DNA from: Oerskovia merdavium
GTDB taxonomy: Bacteria > Actinomycetota > Actinomycetes > Actinomycetales > Cellulomonadaceae
DNA length: 64,000 bases
Assembly: GCF_014836755.1 (NCBI RefSeq)
Contig: NZ_JACSQF010000001.1
Span: forward strand, 118,181 to 182,180
Direction: 5' to 3'
How positions within the stretch are numbered: the first letter of the stretch is position 1; each line of letters starts with the position of its first letter. Positions 12,398 through 23,428 of this stretch are shown piece after piece. Position numbers and translations under genes: made by a program. Below the pieces are notes generated by a model. That model saw only the letters and a program-made list of their open reading frames with translations, did not search any database and was not told the DNA's origin.

Positions 12398-14482
12398 TCA
12401 GACGGCGCGGCCGACCTCTTCGTCGTTGTGGATACCGCCCGGCGTCGTCTTCTGCACCTGGAGCAGGAACTCGACGTTGGACTTGGTCTCCTTGAGCTTG
12501 CCCAGCAGCAGCTCGATGGCCTGCTGCTGGTCGAGCGCACCCATCACGCGGCGCAGCTTGTAGACGATGCGGAGCTCGTCCTGCGGCATGAGGATCTCCT
12601 CGCGGCGCGTGCCGGACGCGTTGACGTCCACGGCCGGGAAGATGCGCTTGTCCGCGAGCGAGCGGGAGAGCCGGAGCTCCATGTTTCCCGTGCCCTTGAA
12701 CTCCTCGAAGATGACCTCGTCCATCTTGGAGCCGGTCTCGACGAGCGCCGAGGCGAGGATCGTGAGCGAGCCACCGTTCTCGATGTTGCGCGCCGCGCCG
12801 AAGAAGCGCTTGGGCGGGTAGAGCGCCGAGGCGTCGACACCACCGGACAGGATGCGCCCCGAGGCCGGGGCCGCGAGGTTGTACGCGCGCGAGAGACGCG
12901 TGAGCGAGTCGAGCAGCACCACGACGTCCTGGCCCAGCTCCACGAGACGCTTGGCGCGCTCGATCGCGAGCTCGGCGACGATCGTGTGGTCGGAGGCCGG
13001 ACGGTCGAAGGTCGAGGCGATGACCTCGCCCTTGACCGTGCGCTCCATGTCGGTGACCTCTTCGGGTCGCTCGTCCACGAGCACGACCATGAGGTGGACC
13101 TCAGGGTTGTTCGTCGTGATCGCGTTCGCGATCTGCTGCATGATGATCGTCTTGCCGGCCTTGGGCGGCGCGACGATCAGGCCACGCTGGCCCTTGCCGA
13201 TCGGGGCGACGATGTCGATCACGCGCGGGGTCAGGCGACCGACCTCGCCCGTCTCCAGGCGCAGGCGCTCCTGCGGGTAGAGCGGCGTGAGCTTGTTGAA
13301 CTCGGCGCGGTTGCGCGCGGCCTCGGGGGCCATGCCGTTGACCGAGTCGAGACGGACCAGCGCGTTGAACTTCTGGTTGCGCGGCCCCGTCTGCTGGAAG
13401 CTCTCGCCGTCGCGGGGCTGACGCACCGCACCCATGATCGCGTCGCCACGGCGCAGGCCGGCCTTCTTGACCTGGCCGAGCGAGACGTAGACGTCGTTCG
13501 GTCCGGGCAGGTAGCCGCTCGTGCGCACGAACGCGTACTGGTCGAGGACGTCGAGAATGCCCGCGACGGGCAGCAGGACGTCGTCCTCGGTGACCTCGAT
13601 CTCGTCGAGGCCCGCGACGTCGATGTTCCCGCCGCGCGTGCGCCCGCGCTTGCGGTCGCGGTCGCGGTTGCGGTCGCGACCCCGACGGCGGCGTCCGCCG
13701 CGCTCGTCGTAGTCGTCGCCGCCCTGCTGGTCGCGCTGACCCTGCTGACGGTCGGTGCGCTGGCCACCCTGCTGGCGGTCGCCCTGCTGGTTGCCCTGCG
13801 CCTGCTGACGGTCGGCACGCTGACCGCCCTGCTGGCGGTCGCCCTGCTGGTTGCCCTGCGCCTGGTCGCGCTGACCCTGCTGACGCTCGCCGCCCTGGCG
13901 GGCTGCGCCCGCCTCGGGAGCCGTCTCACGGGCCTGCTCGGCCTCGCCGCCGCGCGGGGCACCGGCGCCCCGACCAGAACGACGCGAACCGCGCTCGGAG
14001 CCCGTGACGAGACCGACCGCGGCGGCTGCGCGCGCTGCGCGCTCGTCGGGGGTCTCGCCCGCGACCGAACGGTCGCCGCCGTCGCGGGCCGCACGCGCGG
14101 TCTGCTCGAGCAGCGGAGCGATGATGTCGGCAGCCTTGTCGCTGCTCTCGCCCTTGCCGGCGCGCTCGGCGCGTGCGCCTCGCTCGCGGCGAGGACGCTC
14201 GATGTTCTCGGTCGCCTGACGTGCGGGCGCCTCGACGGCGGGCAGCACGACCTTCTCGGCCGAGGTGTCCTTCTCCGGCGCACGACGCGCAGGAGCGGAC
14301 GCTCCGGCGGGGCGCCCGGAGGCGCTCGTCTCGCCGGAGGTGGAACGGATGACGTCGACAAGATCGCTCTTGCGCATCTTTGACGTGCCCTTCACACCGA
14401 GCTGCGAGGCGAGTGCCTGCAGCTCGGGGAGGCGCAGCGTCGAGAGTGCGCCTGCACGGGCGGTGTCGGTGGTGTCTGTCAC
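12398..14482 (-). CDS. rho: Transcription termination factor Rho, with large insertion
   Basis: Rho is a hexameric RNA-dependent ATPase that releases RNA polymerase. The protein is 694 residues, against about 420 in E. coli. The N-terminal Rho_N helices cover roughly 15-50 ([19 protein letters not shown]). Residues about 55-300 form an Ala/Arg/Gln/Gly-rich disordered insertion with a 20-residue repeat, and an Arg/Asp-rich block ([19 protein letters not shown]) precedes the RNA-binding domain. The ATPase core has [40 protein letters not shown] and [13 protein letters not shown]. The start is GTG at 14482. Actinobacterial Rho insertions bind RNA and promote condensates in related species; that role is inferred here. 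Confidence 0.97.
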   Translation of the reverse strand: MTDTTDTARAGALSTLRLPELQALASQLGVKGTSKMRKSDLVDVIRSTSGETSASGRPAGASAPARRAPEKDTSAEKVVLPAVEAPARQATENIERPRRERGARAERAGKGESSDKAADIIAPLLEQTARAARDGGDRSVAGETPDERAARAAAAVGLVTGSERGSRRSGRGAGAPRGGEAEQARETAPEAGAARQGGERQQGQRDQAQGNQQGDRQQGGQRADRQQAQGNQQGDRQQGGQRTDRQQGQRDQQGGDDYDERGGRRRRGRDRNRDRDRKRGRTRGGNIDVAGLDEIEVTEDDVLLPVAGILDVLDQYAFVRTSGYLPGPNDVYVSLGQVKKAGLRRGDAIMGAVRQPRDGESFQQTGPRNQKFNALVRLDSVNGMAPEAARNRAEFNKLTPLYPQERLRLETGEVGRLTPRVIDIVAPIGKGQRGLIVAPPKAGKTIIMQQIANAITTNNPEVHLMVVLVDERPEEVTDMERTVKGEVIASTFDRPASDHTIVAELAIERAKRLVELGQDVVVLLDSLTRLSRAYNLAAPASGRILSGGVDASALYPPKRFFGAARNIENGGSLTILASALVETGSKMDEVIFEEFKGTGNMELRLSRSLADKRIFPAVDVNASGTRREEILMPQDELRIVYKLRRVMGALDQQQAIELLLGKLKETKSNVEFLLQVQKTTPGGIHNDEEVGRAV
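13741..13860 (-). repeat. Two-copy 60-bp tandem repeat inside rho
   Basis: The segments 13741-13800 and 13801-13860 are nearly identical, differing at about four positions. They encode two copies of a Gln/Asn/Arg/Gly unit ([15 protein letters not shown] and a short spacer) in the insertion domain. Partial further copies (QQGQRDQ) flank them. The in-frame period means copy number can change without breaking Rho. Confidence 0.85.
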
Positions 14483-14846
14483 GAAGGACCCTTCCCCTCG
14501 TTTGCGCCCACTTGCTCTGTGCGAGGGGTGGGCCGCGGGTGATCGACGCTCGGCACGTGACGGCCGGAACGCAGTGGAACCACGCGTCAGTGGTACGACG
14601 ACGTCAGCTGACGTGGGCTGGATTGCCTTCTCGCGGGGTGTGTGAGGCGCAGTCAGTCGTTGCTCTGCCGATGCCCGGGGACTCGGCGGAGATTCGTCGA
14701 GGAATCACCGAGGCATCATCACGAACCTGCGAAGGCTCAATGGATTCTACCATCCGTAACCCCTGCGAACACCAGTCGCCGCACCGCTCAGCGCGTCGCT
14801 CGGCGAGCGGGTTGGCGGGCGGACCGCCTGCCGCCCTGCGCGGCGG
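14483..14846 (-). promoter_or_regulatory. rho leader and candidate promoter
   Basis: This 364-nt gap separates thrB from rho. A minus-strand TAGAAT at 14749..14744 is a good -10 hexamer about 260 nt upstream of the rho GTG, with only a weak -35 (TGTTCG at 16 bp). A long 5' leader would fit rho autoregulation, known in other bacteria. I see no other gene here. Confidence 0.4.
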
Positions 14847-15812
14847 TCAGCGCAACCGTGCGGACAGGCCCGCGCTGCCCACGACCCGCTCCGAGCGCAC
14901 GCCCTCCAGGTCGATGCCCGGACGGTAGGCCCGCCACAGGTCCGAGCCTTCCAGCAGCTCGCGCAGCACCCCGTCGGCGTGCTCGCGGTCCTGCGCACGC
15001 CCCAGGAGCAGGACCGTCGGCCCGGCACCCGAGATGGTCGCCGCGAGGCCGTCGAGACGCAGCGCGCGCACGAGCTCCCACGACGCCGTCATGACGCCCG
15101 CGCGATACTCCTGGTGGAGTCGGTCCTCGGTGGCCTCGAACAGGTGCTGGGGCGAGCGCGTCAGCGCGTCGACGAGCAGCGCCGAGCGACCCGCGTTGAG
15201 CGCCGCGTCGGCGTGCGGGACGGTCTCCGGCAGCACACCGCGAGCGCGGCTCGTGGCGAGCCGCGTCGAGGGGACCAGGACCGTGGCCTCGATGTCCGGG
15301 TGGACGTCGAGGCGCACGGCGTGCGCACCCTCGCGTCCCTCGACCGTGCTGGTCCAGGCGATCGTCGCGCCACCGTAGATCGCGGGCGCCGCGTTGTCGG
15401 GGTGCCCCTCGAACTCGGTCGCGAGCTGCAGGACCGCCGCGTCGTCGAGCGCCGCAGGGTCTGCGACGAGCGCCCGGGCCGCCGCGATGCCCGCGACCAC
15501 CGCGGCCGCGGACGAACCGAGCCCCCGGCCGTGCGGGATCGCGTTGGTACAGGTCAGGTGGAGCCCGGTCTGGGGAGCCCCGACGAGCTCGAGCGCCGCG
15601 CGCAGCGCGCGCACCACCAGGTGCCGCTCGTCCCCCGGGACCTCGCCGGCCCCCTCGCCCTCGACGTCGACGACCACGTCACCGTTCCCCAGGGCACGGA
15701 CCTCGAGCACGTCGTAGCGTGCGAGCGCCAGGCCCAGGGCGTCGAACCCGGGCCCCAGGTTCGCGCTCGTGGCAGGCACGCGCACGCGCACATGGTCGGC
15801 TCCGAGCTGCAT
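14847..15812 (-). CDS. thrB: Homoserine kinase
   Basis: ThrB phosphorylates homoserine with ATP in threonine synthesis. This 321-residue GHMP kinase shows the three family motifs: VRVPATSANLGPGFDALGLA at the N-terminus, the ATP-binding HGRGLGSSAAAVVAGIAAA near residue 95, and the C-terminal ISGAGPTVLLLG near 265. The ATG at 15812 has AGAGGTCA as ribosome-binding site. It follows thrC after 104 nt and completes a hom-thrC-thrB series on the minus strand. Confidence 0.96.
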   Translation of the reverse strand: MQLGADHVRVRVPATSANLGPGFDALGLALARYDVLEVRALGNGDVVVDVEGEGAGEVPGDERHLVVRALRAALELVGAPQTGLHLTCTNAIPHGRGLGSSAAAVVAGIAAARALVADPAALDDAAVLQLATEFEGHPDNAAPAIYGGATIAWTSTVEGREGAHAVRLDVHPDIEATVLVPSTRLATSRARGVLPETVPHADAALNAGRSALLVDALTRSPQHLFEATEDRLHQEYRAGVMTASWELVRALRLDGLAATISGAGPTVLLLGRAQDREHADGVLRELLEGSDLWRAYRPGIDLEGVRSERVVGSAGLSARLR

Positions 15813-15916
15813 CGCGGTGACCTCTCGTCAGGTAAGGGGTGGGGAGGCTGCCGTGCCTGCCTCGCCCCGGCGCACAGCCGGGACGAGGAGCAGGACGAGC
15901 GGGGGGTGGGAGGTGC

Positions 15917-17020
15917 TCAGCCGAGCTGGAGCGCGTCGGCGATCGAGACGACGTCGGCGCTGACCCGGATCGGGGTCACGTCTGCGCCGTCGAGCGTCTT
16001 GAGGGCCCACTGAGGGTCCTTGAGGCCGTGTCCCGTGACCGTCACGACGATGCGGGCTCCGGCCGGGACGAGGCCACGCTCGGCGCGCGAGAGGATGCCC
16101 GCGACACCCGCCGCCGAGCCGGGCTCGACGAACACGCCGGCCTCGGCCGACAGGATGCGGTGCGCGGCCAGGATCTGCTCGTCGGTCACGGCCTCGATGA
16201 CACCGCCCGACTCGTCGCGCGCGGCCTCCGCCTGCGCCCACGACGCGGGGTTGCCGATCCGGATCGCGGTCGCGATGGTCTCGGGGTGCGTGATGGGGTG
16301 GCCCGCGACGATCGGGGCCGCACCGGCGGCCTGGAAGCCCCACATGATCGGGGTCCTGGTGCTGACCGCGGGCAGGTGCGCCCCCGGCGCGTCCGGGTCA
16401 CCCAGGCCCGCGTACTCCCGGAAGCCCTTCCAGTACGCCGTGATGTTGCCCGCGTTGCCCACGGGCAGCGCGTGGATGTCCGGGGCGTCGCCCAGCGCGT
16501 CGACGATCTCGAACGCGCCGGTCTTCTGGCCCTCGATGCGGTCGGGGTTCACGGAGTTCACGAGCTCGACCGGGTAGGCCTCGGCCAGCTTGCGCGCCGC
16601 GACCAGGCAGTCGTCGAAGTTGCCGTCGACCTGGAGCAGCTTGGCGCCGTGCGCGATCGCCTGGCTCAGCTTGCCCATCGCGATCTTGCCGTCCGGGACC
16701 AGGACGGCGCAGACCATGCCGGCCTTGGTCGCGTACGCGGCGGCCGACGCCGACGTGTTGCCCGTCGACGCGCACACGACGGCCTGGGCCCCGCGGCCCG
16801 CGGCCGAGGAGATCGCGGCCGTCATGCCGCGGTCCTTGAACGAGGCGGTCGGGTTCATGCCCTCGACCTTGAGGAAGACCTGGGCCCCGGTCCGGGCCGA
16901 GAGCGCGGGCGCCTCGACGAGGGGCGTGCCGCCCTCGCCGAGCGTCACGATGCGCTCCTGGACGTGGGCGGGCAGGCGGTCGGCGTACTCGGCGATGATG
17001 CCTCGCCACTGGTGGGCCAT
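15917..17020 (-). CDS. thrC: Threonine synthase
   Basis: This PLP enzyme converts O-phosphohomoserine to threonine. The 367-residue length is that of the short (class I-like) actinobacterial form. The PLP lysine is in [15 protein letters not shown] near residue 60, followed by [15 protein letters not shown], the phosphate-binding [12 protein letters not shown], and the C-terminal [11 protein letters not shown]. The ATG at 17020 overlaps the hom TGA by one base, so the two steps are translationally coupled. Confidence 0.97.
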   Translation of the reverse strand: MAHQWRGIIAEYADRLPAHVQERIVTLGEGGTPLVEAPALSARTGAQVFLKVEGMNPTASFKDRGMTAAISSAAGRGAQAVVCASTGNTSASAAAYATKAGMVCAVLVPDGKIAMGKLSQAIAHGAKLLQVDGNFDDCLVAARKLAEAYPVELVNSVNPDRIEGQKTGAFEIVDALGDAPDIHALPVGNAGNITAYWKGFREYAGLGDPDAPGAHLPAVSTRTPIMWGFQAAGAAPIVAGHPITHPETIATAIRIGNPASWAQAEAARDESGGVIEAVTDEQILAAHRILSAEAGVFVEPGSAAGVAGILSRAERGLVPAGARIVVTVTGHGLKDPQWALKTLDGADVTPIRVSADVVSIADALQLG

Positions 17021-18378
17021 CAGGCTCCCTCGACTCTCAGGACGGACGTGATCTCTTGGACGGGTTCGAGCACCGCGATCGCGTCGACCGTCGCGGCGAG
17101 CGCGGCCTCCGCAGCGGCGTGGGTCGTGATGACCAGGTGGGCGACGCCGGTCGCCCCGTCGTCCTCCGCACCGTCCCCTCCGGGCACGGAGGGCTCCGAC
17201 GGCTGGCGGACGGCCTCGATCGAGACCCCCTTCGACGCCAGGACCTGGGCCACCTGGGCCAGGACGCCCGGACGGTCGTCGACCGCGAGGCGCACCTGGT
17301 AGCGCGTGACCGCGGTGCTGGCCGGCAGGATCGGCAGGGCCGCGTAGGTGGACTCCTCGGGGCCCTTGCCACCCAGGACGCGGTGACGGGCCGCGGACAC
17401 GACGTCGCCCAGCACGGCCGAGGCCGTGGGGGCTCCGCCCGCGCCACGGCCGTAGAACATGAGCTCGCCCGCGGCGTCGGCCTCGACGAAGACCGCGTTG
17501 AAGGCTCCCCGGACCCCGGCGAGCGGGTGGGCGAGCGGCACGAGCGCGGGGTGCACGCGCACCGAGACGCCGTGCGCGCCGTCGTCGCCCGTGACGGACT
17601 CCGCGATGGCGAGCAGCTTGATGACGTGACCGGTCTGCGCGGCCCACGCGACGTCGTCGGCCGTGATGCTCGTGATGCCCTCGCGGGCGACGTCCTCGAG
17701 CGAGACGCGCGTGTGGAACGCGAGGCTCGCGAGGATCGCGGCCTTGGCCGCGGCGTCGAAGCCCTCGACGTCGGCCGTGGGGTCGGCCTCGGCGTAGCCG
17801 AGGTCCTGGGCCTGCTTGACCGCGGCGTCGAACGACATGCCCGTGCTGGCCATCTGGTCCAGGACGTAGTTCGTGGTGCCGTTGACGATGCCCAGGATGC
17901 GGCGCACGTGGTCGCCTGCGAGCGACTCGCGGACGGGGCGGACGATCGGGATGGCTCCCGCGACGGCTGCCTCGAAGTAGATGTCGACGCCCGCGGTGTC
18001 CGCGGCCTTGTAGAGCGTGGGGCCGTCCTCGGCGAGCAGCGCCTTGTTGGCGGTCACCACCGCGGCGCCCGACTCGATCGCGCGCAGCAGCAGCGCGCGG
18101 GCGGGCTCGATCCCGCCCATGACCTCGATGACGATGTCGGCGCGCGCGACGAGCCCCTCGGCGTCCTCCGTGAGGAGCGAGCGGTCGACCGACGCGGCGA
18201 GCGGGCGGGGCGCGGACGCGTCGCGCACCGCGATCCCCACGAGCTCGAGCGGCGCCCCGACGCGCGAGGCCAGGTCCGCGGCCTGCTGCGTCAGCAGCCT
18301 GGCCACCTCGGACCCCACGACGCCGCACCCGAGCAGCGCGACGCGCAGCGGACCTTGCTCCTGCTGGCTGGCTCCCAC
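17020..18378 (-). CDS. hom: Homoserine dehydrogenase
   Basis: It reduces aspartate semialdehyde to homoserine with NAD(P)H, the branch point to threonine and methionine. The 452-residue protein has an N-terminal Rossmann motif [17 protein letters not shown], the catalytic core ([14 protein letters not shown] and the [17 protein letters not shown] segment), and a C-terminal ACT domain from about 355 ([20 protein letters not shown]) that usually mediates threonine feedback inhibition. GTG start after an unusually strong GGAGGAGGAG ribosome-binding site. Confidence 0.97.
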   Translation of the reverse strand: MGASQQEQGPLRVALLGCGVVGSEVARLLTQQAADLASRVGAPLELVGIAVRDASAPRPLAASVDRSLLTEDAEGLVARADIVIEVMGGIEPARALLLRAIESGAAVVTANKALLAEDGPTLYKAADTAGVDIYFEAAVAGAIPIVRPVRESLAGDHVRRILGIVNGTTNYVLDQMASTGMSFDAAVKQAQDLGYAEADPTADVEGFDAAAKAAILASLAFHTRVSLEDVAREGITSITADDVAWAAQTGHVIKLLAIAESVTGDDGAHGVSVRVHPALVPLAHPLAGVRGAFNAVFVEADAAGELMFYGRGAGGAPTASAVLGDVVSAARHRVLGGKGPEESTYAALPILPASTAVTRYQVRLAVDDRPGVLAQVAQVLASKGVSIEAVRQPSEPSVPGGDGAEDDGATGVAHLVITTHAAAEAALAATVDAIAVLEPVQEITSVLRVEGA

Positions 18379-18618
18379 GAAGCTCCTCCTCCATCACCCC
18401 GGCCCGCACGGTCAGCGGTGCCGTCGTTCTCGGCCCCTGCCGGACGCGGTCGCGTCGGAGGTGGCCGCTCGGTCCTGACGGGTCCCGACGCCGCGCGCCG
18501 CTTCCCGACCGGTCGATCCCGAGCGTGTCGATCCTCGCTCTGCTGCCCGGATCCTGGGCGCCCGTCTCAGGATACGGGTGCCAGGCACGGGCCCGGCGAG
18601 AGCCGCGCGCCCGGCCCG

Positions 18619-20076
18619 CTAGCCCTGGTCGAGCGCGAGCAGGTCGTCCTCGGTCTCACGACGGACCAGGACCCTGGCCTCGCCGTCGGTCACGGCCACG
18701 ACGGGGGGCCGGGGCACGTGGTTGTAGTTCGAGGCCATCGAGCGCCCGTAGGCCCCTGTCGCCGCGACGGCCAGCAGGTCGCCCGCCCGGACGTCTCCCG
18801 GCAGGAGCACGTCGTGGACCACGATGTCACCGCTCTCGCAGTGCTTGCCGACCACGCGCGCGAGCACCGGCTCGGCGTCCGAGAGCCGGTTCGCGAGCTC
18901 GGCGTGGTAGTCCGCGCCGTACAGGGCGGGACGGATGTTGTCGCTCATGCCGCCGTCGATCGAGACGTAGGTCCGCACGATCGTGCTCTCGGCCTCGTCG
19001 TCCGGTCCGCCGACCCGCACGGGCTTGACCGTGCCGACCGTGTAGAGCGTCAGGCCCGCGGGCCCGACGATCGCCCGGCCCGGCTCGATCGAGAAGCGCG
19101 GCAGGGGCGTGCCGAGGTCCGCCGACGAGGCCGCGACCGAGGCCGCGACGTCCTTCGCGATGCGGTCGGGGTCGAGCGCGACCTCTCCCGGCAGGTAGGC
19201 GATGCCGTACCCGCCGCCCAGGTCCACCTCGGGGACGAGGAAGCCCGTGCGCTGCGCGAGCGCTGCCCGCAGCTCGAGGACCTTGCGCGCCGCGACCTCG
19301 AAGCCCGAGGGATCGAGGATCTGCGAACCGATGTGCGAGTGGATGCCCAGGAGCTCGAGCTCGGGGTGCGCGAGCACCGCGAGGAGCGCGGTCATGGCCG
19401 GGCTGTCCTCGGTCTGCGACCCTGCCCCCGTCGCCACCCGGCCGTCGGTCGCGAGCGAGAGCCCGAACTTCTGGTCCTCGTGCGCGGTCGAGATGTACTC
19501 GTGACCGCCCGCGTGCACGCCCGTGGTCACGCGGATCATGACCGGGGCCGGAGCCCCGCCGCGTGCGCGCGAGGCTGCGGCCACGCGCTCGACCTCGACG
19601 AGCGAGTCGACGATGATCCGGCCCACGCCCGCGTCGAGCGCTCGCGCGATCTCCGCGTCGGACTTGTTGTTGCCGTGCAGGCCGATGTGCTCTCCGGGCA
19701 CGCCCGCGCGCAGCGCGACCGCGAGCTCGCCGCCCGTCGCGGTGTCGACCCGCAGGCCCTCGGCGTGGACCCAGCGGGCCACGGCGACCGACAGGAACGC
19801 CTTGCCCGCGTAGTACACGTCGACGCCCGCGCCGACCTCGGCGAACGCCGCCTCGAACGCACGGCGGTACGACCGCGCGCGCTCGCGCAGGTCGGCCTCG
19901 TCGAGCACGTAGGCCGGGGTGCCCTGGGCGACCGCAAGGTCACGCACGTCGACCCCCGCGACCGTCAGCGCGCCGTCGGGTCCGCGGCGCACGCCGCTCG
20001 ACCACGGCTCGCCCGGCACGAAGGTGCCGGTCGGCGAGAAGGCGGGCGGCGTCGTCGGGCCTGCCGACGCGCTCAC
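18619..20076 (-). CDS. lysA: Diaminopimelate decarboxylase
   Basis: This PLP enzyme removes CO2 from meso-diaminopimelate to give L-lysine. The alanine-racemase-like barrel carries the PLP lysine in [41 protein letters not shown] and [11 protein letters not shown] follow, and the C-terminal domain has [19 protein letters not shown] with the active-site cysteine. At 485 residues it has about 40 extra N-terminal residues, as in Mycobacterium. The GTG at 20076 overlaps the argS stop (GTGA), giving the common actinobacterial argS-lysA-hom order. Confidence 0.96.
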   Translation of the reverse strand: MSASAGPTTPPAFSPTGTFVPGEPWSSGVRRGPDGALTVAGVDVRDLAVAQGTPAYVLDEADLRERARSYRRAFEAAFAEVGAGVDVYYAGKAFLSVAVARWVHAEGLRVDTATGGELAVALRAGVPGEHIGLHGNNKSDAEIARALDAGVGRIIVDSLVEVERVAAASRARGGAPAPVMIRVTTGVHAGGHEYISTAHEDQKFGLSLATDGRVATGAGSQTEDSPAMTALLAVLAHPELELLGIHSHIGSQILDPSGFEVAARKVLELRAALAQRTGFLVPEVDLGGGYGIAYLPGEVALDPDRIAKDVAASVAASSADLGTPLPRFSIEPGRAIVGPAGLTLYTVGTVKPVRVGGPDDEAESTIVRTYVSIDGGMSDNIRPALYGADYHAELANRLSDAEPVLARVVGKHCESGDIVVHDVLLPGDVRAGDLLAVAATGAYGRSMASNYNHVPRPPVVAVTDGEARVLVRRETEDDLLALDQG

Positions 20077-21779
20077 ATGCGCTCCGGAGCGGACACGCCC
20101 AGCAGGCCCAGGCCGTTGGCGAGGACCTGACGCGTCGCGTCGTTGAGCCACAGGCGCGTGCGGTGCACGTCCGTGACCTCCTCGTCGCCCAGCGGCGTCA
20201 CGCGGCACTCGTGGTACCAGGAGTGGTAGTCGCCCGCGAGCGCCTCGAGGTAGCGCGCGACGCGGTGCGGCTCGCGCAGCTCGGCCGCCTGGGCGACCAC
20301 GCGCGGGAACTCGGTGAGCGCACCGAGCAGGATCGACTCGGTCTCGTGCGTCAGGAGCGACGGGTCGAACGCGTCCGTCAGCTCGCCGTCGTCCCCTCGA
20401 ACGTACCGCGAGACCCCGTGCGCCTCCGCGTTGCGCGCGACGTTCGCGGTGCGGGCGTGCGCGTACTGCACGTAGAAGACCGGGTTCTCGTTGGTCGCCC
20501 TGGACAGCAGGTCGAGGTCCAGATCGATGCTCGAGTCGGTCGAGGAGCGTGCGAGCGAGTAGCGCGCGGCGTCCACGCCCACGGCGTCGACCAGGTCCTC
20601 GAGCGTCACGACCGTCCCGGCGCGCTTGGACATGCGGACCGGCTGACCGTCCTTGACCAGGTTGACCATCTGGCCGATGAGGATCTGCAGGTTCTTGCCC
20701 GGCTTGTCACCGAACGCCGCGCAGACGGCCATCATGCGGCTCACGTACCCGTGGTGGTCCGCGCCGAGCATGATGATGACGTCGTCGAAGCCGCGCTCGC
20801 GCTTGTCGAGGTAGTACGCGATGTCGCCCGCGATGTACGCGGCCTCGCCGTCCGACTTGATGATGACGCGGTCCTTGTCGTCGCCGAAGTCGGTCGTGCG
20901 CAGCCAGGTCGCGCCGTCGGCCTCGAACACGTGGCCACCCTCGCGCAGGCGCTCGACCGCGCGCTCGACCGCGCCGGACTCGTGCAGCGAGTCCTCGTGG
21001 AAGTAGACGTCGAAGTCGACGCCGAAGTCGTGCAGGGCGGCACGGATCTCGTCGAACATGCGCTCGACGCCGCGCGACCGGAAGACCTCCTGGGCCTCGG
21101 CGTCGGGCAGCGTGCGCGGGTCCGGGTCGCCCGCCGCGATCGCGTCGGCGATCACGGCCTCCGCGATGTCCGAGATGTACTGGCCGCCGTAGCCGTCCTC
21201 GGGAGCGGGCTCACCCTTGGCGCGCGCGAGCAGCGAGCGCGCGAAGCGGTCGATCTGCGCGCCGTGGTCGTTGAAGTAGTACTCGCGCTCGACCACGGCC
21301 CCCGAAGCCTGCAGCACGCGGGCCAGCGAGTCGCCGACCGCGGCCCAGCGCACGCCACCGATGTGGATGGGGCCCGTGGGGTTCGCCGAGACGAACTCGA
21401 GGTTGATGCGCGTGCCGGCCTCGGAGTCGTTGTTCCCGTACGTCGCGCCCTGGGCGAGGATCGTGCGGGCGAGCTCGCCCGCGGCGGCCGCGTCGAGCGT
21501 GATGTTCAGGAAGCCCGGGCCTGCGATGTCCACGGACTTGATGCCCGGGTGCGCGGCGAGGCGCTGCGCGAGGTCCTCGGCCAGGACGCGCGGGGCGACG
21601 CCGGCCTTCTTCGCGAGCTGCAGCGCGACGTTCGTGGCCCAGTCGCCGTGCTCGCGCTGGCGGGGTCGCTCGACGTGGACCGACGCGGGGACCGCGTCGG
21701 CGGGCAGGGCGAGGGTGCCGTCGGCGACGGCGGAGGCCAGGGCAGCGCTCAGCGCTTCGGAGAGCTCGTTGGGGGTCAC
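20073..21779 (-). CDS. argS: Arginyl-tRNA synthetase
   Basis: This class I synthetase charges tRNA-Arg. The N-terminal Arg-tRNA recognition domain contains [19 protein letters not shown]. The HIGH-like motif is in [20 protein letters not shown] near residue 125 and the KMSKS-like motif is [18 protein letters not shown] near 380. The all-helical DALR anticodon-binding domain ends [13 protein letters not shown]. Length 568 is normal. It starts with GTG 6 nt after a TAGAAT hexamer and is likely leaderless. It heads the argS-lysA-hom-thrC-thrB run. Confidence 0.97.
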   Translation of the reverse strand: MTPNELSEALSAALASAVADGTLALPADAVPASVHVERPRQREHGDWATNVALQLAKKAGVAPRVLAEDLAQRLAAHPGIKSVDIAGPGFLNITLDAAAAGELARTILAQGATYGNNDSEAGTRINLEFVSANPTGPIHIGGVRWAAVGDSLARVLQASGAVVEREYYFNDHGAQIDRFARSLLARAKGEPAPEDGYGGQYISDIAEAVIADAIAAGDPDPRTLPDAEAQEVFRSRGVERMFDEIRAALHDFGVDFDVYFHEDSLHESGAVERAVERLREGGHVFEADGATWLRTTDFGDDKDRVIIKSDGEAAYIAGDIAYYLDKRERGFDDVIIMLGADHHGYVSRMMAVCAAFGDKPGKNLQILIGQMVNLVKDGQPVRMSKRAGTVVTLEDLVDAVGVDAARYSLARSSTDSSIDLDLDLLSRATNENPVFYVQYAHARTANVARNAEAHGVSRYVRGDDGELTDAFDPSLLTHETESILLGALTEFPRVVAQAAELREPHRVARYLEALAGDYHSWYHECRVTPLGDEEVTDVHRTRLWLNDATRQVLANGLGLLGVSAPERM

Positions 21780-21785
21780 CCCACG

Positions 21786-21791
21786 ATTCTA
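21786..21791 (-). promoter_or_regulatory. argS -10 box giving a leaderless transcript
   Basis: Minus-strand TAGAAT (five of six match TATAAT) is followed by CGTGGG and then the argS GTG. A start site about 7 nt after the -10 would fall on the start codon. No ribosome-binding site fits in the gap. The -35 region is weak. Confidence 0.55.
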
Positions 21792-21931
21792 GCGAGGGAC
21801 GCCAGGGGTTTGCGTCGCCGTCCGCGGCGGGCGGACGGGCGGCCGGCGGTGCGTGCTGCGGCGTCGCCGCGCTGCCCCGTCCCACCGGCCCGACGGCGTC
21901 GCCCGCCGCGCGTCGTGGGCCTCCCCGGGCG

Positions 21932-23242
21932 TCACTCCCCCGGGCGCACCCTGCGTCCCCACGAGTCCTCGATCATCGACGGGCGGCAGCCCGCGACCGC
22001 GGCGACGAGGATCACGACGAGCGTGCCGAACAGGAAGACGAAGGTGCTGGTCCAGGTGCCGCTGCGCCCGTAGAGGATGCCCGCGGTCAATGGCCCGGCC
22101 CCCGCGACGAGATAGCCGACGCCCTGCACGAACCCCGACAGCGCGACGGCCCCGGCAGAGGTACGGCTGCGCAGGTTGATGAGCGCGAGGCCCAAGGGGA
22201 ACGTCGAGGCCCCGAGCCCCGCGAGGACGACCCACACCCAGGTGGCGGGCCCGGCCTGGCCGCCCATGAGCCCGGCGTAGCCGACCGTGAGCATCGCGAC
22301 GAAGAGCACGACCAGCAGGTACGGGTTGCGCATCCGGGCCGCGAGCAGCGGCGTGACGATCGACATGGGCATACCGACGAACGCGTAGAGCGCGAGCGCG
22401 CTCGCCGCGACCGGCTCGGACATGCCCGCGTCGATCAGGACGTGCGGCAACCACGCGAACATCACGTAGGTGTTGAGCGAGTTGAGCCCGAACATGACCG
22501 CGATGCCCCATGCGAGCGGGCTGCGCCAGGCGCGACCCTCGTGGCGGTGACGCCCGTCGAGACCAACGGTGTGCTCGGGCGAGTGCTCGAGCACCGACGC
22601 GAGCTCGGCCCGGGCGCGCGCCGAGCGCGCGATGACGACGGTCCACGGCACGGCCGCGAGCAGCCCCACGAGCGCCCACCCGCCCAGTGCCGGGCGCCAG
22701 CCCAGCGAGGCCGCCATGCCGACCACGAGGAGCGGCGGGATCGCGGTGCTCAGCGAGAGCGTCACGGTGTAGGCAGCGGTCACCGCACCGATGCGGTCGG
22801 GGAAGTACCTCTTGACGAGCGGCGGGAGCAGCACGTTGCCCATGCCCATGCCCGCGAGCGCGACCCCGGTCCACACGAGGAAGCCGGGGGTCGAGGTCGA
22901 GACGGACCGCAGGATCTCGCCGACCGCGCTGATCAGGAGCGCCGCGACGAGCGTGGGCTCCAGTCCGAACCGGCGGGAGAGAGCGGGCACGAGCGAGCCG
23001 AAGACCGCGAACGCGATCACGGGGACCGTGCCGAGCAGCCCCGCGAGCTGGTCGCTCAGGTCGATGTCGACCCGGACGACGTCGAGGATCGGGGAGACCG
23101 CGGCGACCGCGATCCGCAGGTTGAACGCGGCGAGGACGATCCCGGCGAGGACGACGAACCGCCCTCTCCACGGGCGGAGGGTGTTGTCGGGGGTGTTGTC
23201 GGGGGTGTTGTCGGGGGTCGAGCTCGAGTCCTGGCGATCCAC
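21932..23242 (-). CDS. MFS transporter, CynX/NimT (cyanate permease-like) type
   Basis: The 436-residue protein has twelve predicted membrane helices. The first is VVLAGIVLAAFNLRIAVAAV, in which AFNLRIAVAAVSPIL is typical of the CynX/NimT branch of the major facilitator superfamily, followed by VALAGMGMGNVLLPPLVKRY and a long loop near residue 220. The substrate is unknown; relatives transport cyanate, nitroimidazoles or other small anions. The N-terminus has a three-copy PDNT repeat. The GTG at 23242 follows an in-frame stop directly and no Shine-Dalgarno is present (the complement of one, CCTCCTT, is), so the start is uncertain. Confidence 0.85.
   Translation of the reverse strand: MDRQDSSSTPDNTPDNTPDNTLRPWRGRFVVLAGIVLAAFNLRIAVAAVSPILDVVRVDIDLSDQLAGLLGTVPVIAFAVFGSLVPALSRRFGLEPTLVAALLISAVGEILRSVSTSTPGFLVWTGVALAGMGMGNVLLPPLVKRYFPDRIGAVTAAYTVTLSLSTAIPPLLVVGMAASLGWRPALGGWALVGLLAAVPWTVVIARSARARAELASVLEHSPEHTVGLDGRHRHEGRAWRSPLAWGIAVMFGLNSLNTYVMFAWLPHVLIDAGMSEPVAASALALYAFVGMPMSIVTPLLAARMRNPYLLVVLFVAMLTVGYAGLMGGQAGPATWVWVVLAGLGASTFPLGLALINLRSRTSAGAVALSGFVQGVGYLVAGAGPLTAGILYGRSGTWTSTFVFLFGTLVVILVAAVAGCRPSMIEDSWGRRVRPGE
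23181..23216 (-). repeat. Perfect 12-bp tandem repeat, three copies
   Basis: GTGTTGTCGGGG is repeated three times without a mismatch on the plus strand. It encodes a Pro-Asp-Asn-Thr repeat at the cytoplasmic N-terminus of the MFS protein. Because the unit is a multiple of three, copy number can vary without a frameshift. Confidence 0.95.
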
Positions 23243-23428
23243 TCAAGGAGGGTACGCACGGTCGCCCCGGGCATCCGTCCTGAGAGGGGCTCCTGGGGTG
23301 GTGAGTCCGCTCACCCCGTCCTGACCGGCGGGCAGGGCGTGCAGATCAGGGCAGGTGGGAGCACGAACCCGCCGGAGGCTGGTAGTCTCGTGCACCGTGC
23401 CGGATGCTCGTCAGAGCGAACGCATGTT

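Noticed and set aside
15917-18409. 830-codon frame spanning hom and thrC
   Set aside because: The upstream part reads hom in the wrong frame; only the last 367 codons are real (thrC). It is not a gene fusion.
18379-18618. Threonine attenuator leader before hom
   Set aside because: I looked for a short Thr-rich leader peptide followed by alternative hairpins in the 240-nt leader and found none that was convincing.
17056-20130. 1024-codon plus-strand ORF opposite hom and lysA
   Set aside because: It is a shadow ORF with a biased amino-acid make-up and no domain, opposite two well-identified genes.
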